DNA of 64,000 nt from Thermocrispum municipale DSM 44069. Its GTDB lineage: Bacteria; Actinomycetota; Actinomycetes; Mycobacteriales; Pseudonocardiaceae. Where the stretch lies: contig NZ_ATYT01000006.1 of assembly GCF_000427825.1 (NCBI RefSeq), positions 1-64,000 on the forward strand. Direction: 5' to 3'. Both the position numbers and the translations under genes were made by a program. Below, one piece after another: positions 56,294 to 64,000 of the stretch. The notes under the pieces are model-generated. The model saw only the letters and a program-made list of their open reading frames with translations. It ran no database searches and was not told the DNA's origin. The number at the start of each line of letters is the position of its first letter. Positions within the stretch are counted from its first letter, which is position 1.

Positions 56294-57067
56294 ATGGCTG
56301 GTTACGAGCACCTGACCGTGGACAGATCCGACGCCACGGTGACCATCACCATGCGGCGTCCGGCCAAGCGCAACGCGCTGTCGACGCAGCACCTCGAGGA
56401 GTTGTTGCGCGCGTTCACCGAGACTGCGCAGACGGATGCCACCGGGGTCGTCCTGGCCGCCGAAGGCCCGGTCTTCTCCGCGGGGCACGACTTCGCCGAG
56501 GTGGCGTCGCTGGACACCGACGGGGTGCGCGGGCTGCTCGAGCTGTGCACCCGGCTGATGACCACGTTGCACACCGTGCCGCAGGTGGTGATCGCCCGTG
56601 TGCACGGCCTGGCGACGGCGGCGGGTTGTCAGCTGGTCGCGTCGTGCGATCTGGCAGTCGCGGCGGAGTCCGCGGGATTCGCGCTGCCCGGCGGCAAGGG
56701 TGGCTGGTTCTGCCACACGCCCGCGGTCCCGGTGGCTCGGTCGATCGGCCGCAAACGGTTGATGGAGATGGCGCTGACCGGGGACCCCGTCGACGCCCGG
56801 ACGGCCGAGCAGTGGGGTCTGGTCAACCGGGTCGTTCCGGACGACGAACTGGATGCCGCGGTCGCCGAGCTGCTGGCCAGGGCGACGCGGGGCAGCCGGG
56901 CGAGCAAGGCGCTCGGCAAGCGCACCTTGTACGAGCAGCTCGACCGGCCGGAGGACGAGGCCTACGAGCTGGCCGTGCGCGTGATGGCGGAGTCGGCCGG
57001 GCTGCCCGGCGCGAAAGAAGGAATGGCGGCGTTCCTGGCCAAACGGCCCCCGCGGTGGCCAGACTGA
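56294..57067 (+). CDS. Enoyl-CoA hydratase/isomerase family protein
   Basis: This 257-aa crotonase-fold protein has the N-terminal MRRPAKRNALS, the oxyanion-hole segment FSAGHDFAEVASLD and HGLATAAGCQLVASCDLAVA, where the second Gly contributes the other oxyanion amide. The catalytic Glu pair of classical hydratases is not clearly present in the second motif (AAGCQLV rather than AFGGGCEL), so it may have another crotonase activity. ATG 56294 lies 8 bp after TAACGT (56281-56286), so it may be leaderless; ATG 56288 is also in frame. Confidence 0.85.
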   Translation: MAGYEHLTVDRSDATVTITMRRPAKRNALSTQHLEELLRAFTETAQTDATGVVLAAEGPVFSAGHDFAEVASLDTDGVRGLLELCTRLMTTLHTVPQVVIARVHGLATAAGCQLVASCDLAVAAESAGFALPGGKGGWFCHTPAVPVARSIGRKRLMEMALTGDPVDARTAEQWGLVNRVVPDDELDAAVAELLARATRGSRASKALGKRTLYEQLDRPEDEAYELAVRVMAESAGLPGAKEGMAAFLAKRPPRWPD

Positions 57068-57119
57068 GCGCCTCGCCACCATCGATCGGCGTTCCGACAG
57101 GCACCGACAAGGAGGTCGC

Positions 57120-58154
57120 ATGCTGCCGCGCGGACGCTCCGATGTCGCCGCCACGTTGCGTCGCGCGCACAAGCTGTCGCGAGCGCTGCGTGGCGGCCTG
57201 ACCGGAGAAGGCGCCTTCACCGCGGCCCGGCATGCCCGGAAGCTGCTCAATGCGCGCGCCGTCGGGTTGTCCGGGCTGGACGGGGTGATCGCGTGGTCGG
57301 GTTCTCCGCGGCACGCCGAGCAGGCGCAGGCGATGGTCAACGACGTGCTGCACGACGAAAGCCATGGCGGGCACGCCGAGCTGACCGCGTTGCCGCTGGA
57401 CGTCGCCGACGAGATCGCGGGCGCGATCGTGGTCGAGGGCGATGCCGGCAACGCGGACGTGCACGAGGTCGCGGTGCTCATTTCGGAAGCGCTCGAGCGG
57501 GCCAAGCTGGAGGCCACCGCCGAGCAGGCGCTGCAGTCCGAGTTGCGCGCGTTGCGGGCGGAGATCTCGCCGCATTTCGTCTATAACGCGTTGACGGTGA
57601 TCGCATCACTCGTGCGTAGCGATCCGGACCGCTCCCGCGAGCTGATGCTGGACTTCGCCGACTACATCCGCTACAGCCTGGCCAGGCACGGCGAGTACAC
57701 GACGGTGGCGGACGAGTTCCACGCCATCGAGACCTACCTGGCGCTGCAGCGCGCGGTGCTCGGGGACCGGCTTCGGGTACAGGTGCGGGTGGCCCCGGAC
57801 GTGCTGGCCGTCCCGCTACCGTGCTTGGTGCTCCAGCCGTTGGTGGAGAACGCCATCAGGCACGGCATCGAGCCGAGCGGTGAGCCCGGCACGGTGCAGG
57901 TGCACGGCGAGGCGGAGGGCAACGACTGTGTCATCAGCGTGGAGGACGACGGCGTGGGTATGGAGCCGGAGAAGGCCGAACGGATACTCGCGGGCAAAGG
58001 ATCGCCGGACAGCGTGGGCCTGTCCAACGTCGATCGCCGGCTGCGGACCGTCTACGGCCCGTGGTACGGACTGGTCGTGGAGACCGCGCCGGGCGCAGGC
58101 TCGCGGGTGATCGTGCGCGTCCCGCTGTTCCAACCGGGTGTGTTGCCGTCATGA
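57120..58154 (+). CDS. LytS/YpdA-type sensor histidine kinase (soluble)
   Basis: This 344-aa kinase has an N-terminal GAF-like region (about 20-130) without transmembrane helices, then the HisKA_7-type phosphoacceptor segment LRALRAEISPHFVYNALTVI with His near residue 152. The ATPase domain follows, with VLQPLVENAIRHGIEP (N box), VEDDGVGM (G1) and GSPDSVGLSNVDRRL (G2). Classical LytS/BtsS/YpdA sensors have membrane helices; here the sensor is cytoplasmic. It overlaps the regulator by 4 bp. A downstream pair of carboxylate-type symporters suggests that it senses a metabolite such as acetate or pyruvate. Confidence 0.88.
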   Translation: MLPRGRSDVAATLRRAHKLSRALRGGLTGEGAFTAARHARKLLNARAVGLSGLDGVIAWSGSPRHAEQAQAMVNDVLHDESHGGHAELTALPLDVADEIAGAIVVEGDAGNADVHEVAVLISEALERAKLEATAEQALQSELRALRAEISPHFVYNALTVIASLVRSDPDRSRELMLDFADYIRYSLARHGEYTTVADEFHAIETYLALQRAVLGDRLRVQVRVAPDVLAVPLPCLVLQPLVENAIRHGIEPSGEPGTVQVHGEAEGNDCVISVEDDGVGMEPEKAERILAGKGSPDSVGLSNVDRRLRTVYGPWYGLVVETAPGAGSRVIVRVPLFQPGVLPS

Positions 58155-58933
58155 AGTCCCTCAGCAAACCGCTGAAGGTGCTGGCGGTCGACGACGTGCC
58201 CGCCGCGCTGGCCGACATCGAGCAGTTGCTGCGCGATGCGCCGGAGGTCGGCGAGGTCAAGGGCGCGGGCGACCCGATCGCCGCGCTGAAGATGATCCAG
58301 AGCGAACAGTTCGACGCGGTCTTTTTGGACATCTCGATGCCCGGGCTGGACGGGCTCGAGCTGGCGTCGCTGTTGGCCAAGCTCAACGAACCGCCGGTGA
58401 TCGTGTTCGTCACCGCCTACGACGGGCACGCGGTGACCGCCTACGGCATCGGCGCGGTGGACTACCTGCTCAAACCCGTGCGCGCCGAGCGGCTGTCCGC
58501 GGCACTGGCCAAGGTCGTCAAGATGTTGCCGTCGTCGGCCGAAGGGCCGGTCACCCAACCGGATGCGATGGCCGCGCTGCCCGTCGAGAGCGGCGGACGG
58601 ACGCGCTACGTCCGCCGTAGTGATGTCGCTTTCGTGGAGGCGCACGGCGATCATGTCCGGCTGCACACGGCGGCCGGGGTGCACGCGGTGCGGATGCCGA
58701 TCTCGCGGCTGGAGCAGTACTGGGAGGGCACCGGGTTCGTGCGTACCCACCGCAGCTTCCTGGTGTCGCTGAAGGCCATCAAGGAGTTGCGCAGCGACTC
58801 GGTGGGCGGGCTGCTGGCTCACACCGAGGTCGGTGACGTGCCGGTCAGCCGACGGCACGCCAGGGACCTGCGGGAGCGTCTGTTGCAGGCGGCGCGGGCG
58901 GCGGAGCTGGACCAACCACGCGGACGGGACTGA
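58151..58933 (+). CDS. LytTR-family response regulator
   Basis: This 260-aa protein has a receiver domain (about 10-125) with VLAVDDVPAALADIEQLL, the phospho-acceptor Asp60 in FDAVFLDISMPGLDG, and VTAYDGHAVTAYGIG followed by LKPV. The C-terminal LytTR DNA-binding domain has VAFVEAHGDHVRLHTAAG and GTGFVRTHRSFLVSLKAIKEL, then VPVSRRHARDLRERLL. LytTR proteins bind paired short direct repeats upstream of targets. The likely targets are the symporter genes that follow. Confidence 0.92.
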   Translation: MKSLSKPLKVLAVDDVPAALADIEQLLRDAPEVGEVKGAGDPIAALKMIQSEQFDAVFLDISMPGLDGLELASLLAKLNEPPVIVFVTAYDGHAVTAYGIGAVDYLLKPVRAERLSAALAKVVKMLPSSAEGPVTQPDAMAALPVESGGRTRYVRRSDVAFVEAHGDHVRLHTAAGVHAVRMPISRLEQYWEGTGFVRTHRSFLVSLKAIKELRSDSVGGLLAHTEVGDVPVSRRHARDLRERLLQAARAAELDQPRGRD

Positions 58934-58937
58934 CGCC

Positions 58938-59279
58938 ATGGCCAAACGTGTTGCGGTGATGAGCCCGCAAACCCGGCTGGCCCACTCGCGGCGCAGGCTG
59001 CGCGGTCGCTGGCGGATGCCACGGCTGGACCCGGACGACGCCGAGCGCGCGCAACGCAACTACCGCATGCAGCGGCGGCGCGGGATCGCCTCTTTGGTGT
59101 TGATCTTCGCGATGCTGCTCGGGCTTCCGCTGCTGCTGAGGGTCGCGCCGTGGCTGACCGAGCTGCGGGTGTGGGCCATCCCGGTGTCCTGGCTGGTGCT
59201 CGCGGTGCTGCCGTATCCGCTGATGAGCTGGCTGGCCGCGTGGCAGCTGCGCCGGGCCGAACGGATCGAGGACCGCTGA
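58938..59279 (+). CDS. Small two-helix membrane protein next to an SSS symporter
   Basis: This 113-aa protein has a very basic N-terminus (about 1-48, many Arg) and two transmembrane helices (about 49-69 and 78-100) joined by a short loop. It ends in AWQLRRAERIEDR. Its stop overlaps the symporter start by one base (TGATG), the same placement as the DUF485 protein before the second symporter and as DUF4212 before VC_2705-type symporters. It is probably an accessory subunit. The family is not recognised with confidence. Confidence 0.75.
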   Translation: MAKRVAVMSPQTRLAHSRRRLRGRWRMPRLDPDDAERAQRNYRMQRRRGIASLVLIFAMLLGLPLLLRVAPWLTELRVWAIPVSWLVLAVLPYPLMSWLAAWQLRRAERIEDR

Positions 59280-60982
59280 TGGTGCCCGCGCTGGCGGTTG
59301 CCGCCGTCATCGGCGTGACGCTGTTCATCGGCCTGCGTGGTGTTGCGGCGATGCGCACCACCTCGGACTTCCTGGTCGCCTCGCGCCGGGTGACGCCGCT
59401 GCTCAACGCGTGCGCGGTGTCCGGGGAGTACCTGTCGGCGGCATCGTTCCTCGGGGTTGCCGGCCTGGTGTTGAAGAACGGGATGGGTGCGCTGTGGTAC
59501 CCGGTCGGGTTCGCCGCGGGCTACATCCTGATGCTGGTGCTGGTCGCGGCCCCGATGCGTCGATCAGGTGCGTTGACCGTGCCCGACTTCGCCGAGGCCA
59601 GGTTGGCGTCGCCGCCGCTGCGCAAGCTTGCCGCGGTCGTGGTGCTGGTGATCGGTGCGCTCTATCTGGTCCCGCAGTTCCGCACCGCGGGCCTGGTGCT
59701 GTCGGTCGTCAGTGCCACGCCCTACTGGCTCGGCGTCGCGCTGGCGGGCGGCGCCGTGGCGGCCACCCTGGCGCTCGGCGGCATGCGTGCGGCCACCTAC
59801 GTGCAGGCGTTCCAGTTCGTCCTGAAGCTGCTGCTGTTCATCATCCCGGCCATCTGGTTGCTGGCCAGTGTCAGCGACGACGTGCGCGACAAGGCCCTCA
59901 ACCCGGAGGAGTTCACTCACTTCGAGCGCGACACCACGGTGACCTTCCGGGTGGACGCCACGCTGGAACCAGGCGGGTTCGTCCCGGCGGGAAGCCGGAT
60001 GGAATTCCCGGCGGGCTCACAGGTCCCGCAGGTCGTGGGCGCGACTCCACCAGGTGGTGATGCGTGGCAGCTGCCGCTGCTGGACCTGAACGGCGCGGGT
60101 TATCCGCTGCTCGGCACGCTGGCGGTGCTGATCGCCACGTCGCTGGGCACCATGGGCCTGCCGCACGTGATCATGCGTTTCCACACCAGCCCGGACGGCC
60201 GCGCGGCCCGCCGGACGGCCGCGATCACCGTCGGCCTGCTCGGGATCTTCTATTTGTTCCCGGGCATCTACGGCGTCCTGGGCCGGGTGCTGGTGCCGCA
60301 TCTGTACCTGTCCGGTGCCGCCGATACCGCGGTGGTGGCGATGCCGCTGCAAGTCGATGACGGGTGGCGCGGCACGCTGTTCACCACACTGCTCACCGCG
60401 GGAGCCTTCGCTGCCTTCCTGGCCACCTCACTCGGCCTGCTGCTGGCCGTGTCCGGCGCCATCGCGCACGACTTGTCGCCGGGCGGCCTCGGCCGGCTGC
60501 GGATCACCGTGCTCGCGGCCGCCGCCGCGGTCGTGGTGCTCGCACTGTTCGCCGCGCCACTGGACGCCGGATTGCTGGTCACTTGGGGCTTCACCGTGGC
60601 GGCGTCGACGTTCTCGCCACTGCTCGTGCTGGGCATCTGGTGGCCGAAGCTCACCGCGGCGGGCGCGATCTGGGGTGTCTCGGTCGGCCTGTTGTCGTCC
60701 ACCGCGGCCATCGCCGTCACCCTGTTCGGGCCGCCGTTGTCGGGTGTGCTGGCGATCTTGACCACCCAGCCGGCGCCGTGGACGGTGCCGCTGGCCGCCA
60801 TCACCATGGTCGTCGTGTCGCTGCGGGGCCGTCCGCCCGCGTGGGCGATGACCGCGATGCTGCGTTTGCACCTGGACGAAGCGCGCGAACCGATGTTCCA
60901 ACCGCGCCGCGGTGACCGTTCGGCTTGGTACGCCCGCCGCTTGTCGACCGTTCGTCGTAGGCTGCGACGGCCTGGCCGGTGA
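59279..60982 (+). CDS. Sodium/solute symporter (SSS family), first copy
   Basis: This 567-aa membrane protein has about 13 helices. AMRTTSDFLVASRRVTPLLN and CAVSGEYLSAASFLGVAGLV are the SSS N-terminal signatures, and SLGTMGLPHVIMRFHT is the conserved middle motif of acetate-type symporters. An unusual outer loop of about 70 residues (roughly 200-275; TFRVDATLEPGGFVPAGS) lies between helices and is absent from the second copy, where the equivalent loop is shorter. It is probably a carboxylate:Na+ symporter of the ActP/VC_2705 group. Coupled to the small membrane protein upstream. Confidence 0.88.
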   Translation: MVPALAVAAVIGVTLFIGLRGVAAMRTTSDFLVASRRVTPLLNACAVSGEYLSAASFLGVAGLVLKNGMGALWYPVGFAAGYILMLVLVAAPMRRSGALTVPDFAEARLASPPLRKLAAVVVLVIGALYLVPQFRTAGLVLSVVSATPYWLGVALAGGAVAATLALGGMRAATYVQAFQFVLKLLLFIIPAIWLLASVSDDVRDKALNPEEFTHFERDTTVTFRVDATLEPGGFVPAGSRMEFPAGSQVPQVVGATPPGGDAWQLPLLDLNGAGYPLLGTLAVLIATSLGTMGLPHVIMRFHTSPDGRAARRTAAITVGLLGIFYLFPGIYGVLGRVLVPHLYLSGAADTAVVAMPLQVDDGWRGTLFTTLLTAGAFAAFLATSLGLLLAVSGAIAHDLSPGGLGRLRITVLAAAAAVVVLALFAAPLDAGLLVTWGFTVAASTFSPLLVLGIWWPKLTAAGAIWGVSVGLLSSTAAIAVTLFGPPLSGVLAILTTQPAPWTVPLAAITMVVVSLRGRPPAWAMTAMLRLHLDEAREPMFQPRRGDRSAWYARRLSTVRRRLRRPGR

Positions 60983-61045
60983 TCATTCCACCAGAACCGT
61001 CGGCCTCCTTACCGTGTCCTGCGACACATTTCACGGAGGTCGACG

Positions 61046-61380
61046 ATGACAACCACCGAACGGCAACTCGAGCCCCATGAGTGGGAACGAGTGCACCAAA
61101 GTGCGGAATTCGCCACGCTGCGACGCAAACTGCGATCGTTCGTCTTTCCCATGACCGGCCTGTTCCTGGCCTGGTATCTGCTCTACGTGCTGCTGGCGGA
61201 CTACGCACCGGAGTTCATGTCGACCGAGGTGTTCGGCCACGTCAACGTCGGCTTGCTGTTCGGCCTCGGCCAGTTCGTCTCCACGTTCGTCATCACCGCG
61301 CTGTACGTGCGGCACGCGAACAGGCACCTGGACCCGGTGGCCGACAAGCTGCGCGGTGAGCTCGAGGAGGTGGCCTCGCG

Positions 61381-61384
<4 letters not shown>
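61046..61384 (+). CDS. DUF485 membrane protein (YjcH type)
   Basis: This 112-aa protein has two helices (about 33-54 and 67-90). The DUF485 pattern is FATLRRKLRSFVFPMTGLFL, WYLLYVLLADYAPEFM and NVGLLFGLGQFVSTFVITAL. Its gene overlaps the symporter start by 4 bp. In E. coli the YjcH-ActP pair is co-transcribed for acetate uptake. TTTCACGGAGGTC precedes the ATG, giving a strong Shine-Dalgarno. Confidence 0.93.
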
Positions 61385-63033
<1,649 letters not shown>

Positions 63034-63051
63034 CGGCTCGGTGTCTTGCCG

Positions 63052-63093
63052 ACGGTGCGGCGTCAGCGGTTTCGACCGCCGGCGCCGCACCGT
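63052..63093. terminator. Hairpin between convergent actP and NUDIX genes
   Basis: ACGGTGCGGCG (63052-63062) and CGCCGCACCGT (63083-63093) form a perfect 11-bp stem. Within the loop GCGGT and ACCGC form an inner stem around TTCG, giving a stacked hairpin. It can end transcription from both sides. Confidence 0.8.
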
Positions 63094-63094
63094 G

Positions 63095-63637
63095 TCATTG
63101 TCCTTGTCTGCGTTCGTGCAGTAGCAGCAGTGCGTAGCCGGCGATGCTCTGCGCATCGGTCACCCCGCCGTCACGGATCATCGCCTCGAACTCGGCGCGG
63201 CTGAACCAGGCGGCGCGCATGTCCTGTTCCTCGTGTTCCCGCTCCGGCTCGCCGACCGTGAGCTCGGTGGCCAGGAACACCCGGCCACGCTGACTGGACA
63301 TGCCCGGCGCGACATCCAGCATCCCCAGTTCCTCCATCCGTCCGGCCCGCAACCCGGTCTCCTCCCGCAGCTCCCGGGCGGCCAGCTCGCCCGCGGGCAG
63401 TTCCGCCCGATCCGGCGCGGTGCCTTGCGGGAACTCCCACCGGCGCAGCCCGAGCGGGTAGCGGTACTGCTCGACCAAATGCAGCCGTCCGCGCTCGTCG
63501 AGCGGAATGATCAGCGCGAAGTCAGGCTTGTCCACGACGCCGTAGATGCCACGCGAGCCGTCCGGTCGCCGGATCGCGTCCTCCCGGACGGTCATCCAGC
63601 TGTTCGCGTAGACCTCCCGTGAGCCAAGTGTCTGCAT
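63095..63637 (-). CDS. NUDIX hydrolase (ADP-ribose pyrophosphatase-like)
   Basis: This 180-aa NUDIX protein has VEQYRYPLGLRRWEFPQG then the NUDIX box end ELAARELREETGL. The REx2EE core is intact, but the distances from the first Gly and Glu are one residue longer each than the strict consensus. GMSSQRGRVFLATELT and EHEEQDMRAAWF fit the ADP-ribose/nucleotide-sugar group. It probably removes toxic nucleotide diphosphate derivatives. Its start is 17 bp from that of the divergent nucS. Confidence 0.88.
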   Translation of the reverse strand: MQTLGSREVYANSWMTVREDAIRRPDGSRGIYGVVDKPDFALIIPLDERGRLHLVEQYRYPLGLRRWEFPQGTAPDRAELPAGELAARELREETGLRAGRMEELGMLDVAPGMSSQRGRVFLATELTVGEPEREHEEQDMRAAWFSRAEFEAMIRDGGVTDAQSIAGYALLLLHERRQGQ

Positions 63638-63654
63638 GCGGTTAGCCTCGCACG

Positions 63655-64000
63655 GTGCGTCTTGTCATCGCCCGCTGCCAGGTCGACTACAACGGACGGC
63701 TGACCGCGCACCTGCCGATGGCTACCCGGCTGGTGCTGATCAAGGCCGACGGTTCGGTGTCCATTCACTCCGACGACCGCGCCTACAAGCCGTTGAACTG
63801 GATGAGCCCGCCGTGCTGGCTCACCGAGGACGGCGACACCTGGACGGTGCGCAACAAGAACGGTGAGCAACTGATCATCACCGTGGACGAAGTGCTGCAC
63901 GACTCGGCGCACGAGCTGGGCGCGGAACCGGGTCTGGTCAAGGACGGCGTGGAGGCCCACCTGCAGGAGCTGCTCGCCGAGCACATCACCACGCTCGGCG
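63655..64000 (+). CDS. nucS: Endonuclease NucS (partial, runs off the window)
   Basis: The first 115 codons are present. [40 protein letters not shown] and [20 protein letters not shown], then [20 protein letters not shown], match the actinobacterial NucS/EndoMS N-terminal domain. NucS cuts mismatched DNA and replaces MutS/MutL in most actinobacteria. The catalytic PD-(D/E)xK domain lies beyond the edge. GTG 63655 follows a -10-like TAGCCT (63643-63648) by 6 bp, so a leaderless mRNA is likely. Confidence 0.96.
   Translation, partial: MRLVIARCQVDYNGRLTAHLPMATRLVLIKADGSVSIHSDDRAYKPLNWMSPPCWLTEDGDTWTVRNKNGEQLIITVDEVLHDSAHELGAEPGLVKDGVEAHLQELLAEHITTLG

Overview
The window is high-GC actinobacterial DNA. 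Starts are often GTG or TTG, TAGGCT-type -10 boxes lie close to several start codons, and gene order from argS to murA matches the Mycobacterium/Corynebacterium core block (argS-lysA-hom-thrC-thrB-rho-rpmE-prfA-prmC-sua5-wecA-atpIBEFHAGDC-DUF2550-cobalamin adenosyltransferase-murA), with nucS further on. NucS, a Rho with a large Gln/Arg/Gly insertion and an Asp-type MurA also fit. A member of the Pseudonocardiaceae (Amycolatopsis-like) is my inference; the sequence alone does not fix the genus.

1-1060: the left edge holds decayed mobile DNA. The C-terminus of an IS transposase is followed directly by the C-terminal part of a large serine recombinase whose frame runs into a tRNA-Ala(GGC) gene. 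1066-12350: accessory genes. These are a divergent MarR/MFS efflux pair with a twin 13-bp operator, a membrane-anchored DsbA-like thioredoxin, a glutamate-type binding lipoprotein, a voltage-sensor-only membrane protein, a Pro/Gln-rich membrane protein, an aldehyde dehydrogenase/SDR pair divergent from a PucR regulator, and a TetR-SDR pair. 12582-20481: a complete respiratory nitrate module narK-narG-narH-narJ-narI with overlapping starts and stops, bordered on both sides by short repeats. 20761-22394: a two-gene DUF3105-DUF305 unit.

22530-45137: the conserved core. ArgS, then lysine and threonine synthesis (lysA-hom-thrC-thrB, all overlapping), then rho behind a roughly 340-nt leader that ends in a short ORF overlapping the rho start, then L31, RF1 and its methyltransferase, a threonylcarbamoyl-AMP synthase, the polyprenyl-phosphate sugar transferase and the whole F1Fo ATP synthase. 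45250-51157: cobalamin adenosyltransferase, an M23 peptidase with two peptidoglycan-binding modules, murA, a LysE-type exporter and a MeaA-type (ethylmalonyl-CoA) B12 mutase, which would use the adenosyltransferase product.

51631-54750: an ehuB-C-D-A ABC importer, by sequence most like ectoine/hydroxyectoine uptake systems. 54966-57067: a hotdog-like protein, a very small ORF and an enoyl-CoA hydratase, with short repeats around them. 57120-63033: a LytS/LytR-type two-component system followed by two small-membrane-protein/SSS-symporter pairs, suggesting carboxylate sensing coupled to uptake. The window ends with a NUDIX hydrolase and the start of nucS (mismatch-specific endonuclease).

The most unusual items are the pore-less voltage sensor, the leader ORF coupled to rho, the duplicated small-protein/SSS arrangement under LytSR control, the recombinase reading into a tRNA gene, and unrelated short repeat families in at least six intergenic spacers. 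I saw no CRISPR array, no rRNA, and no defence or biosynthetic cluster.
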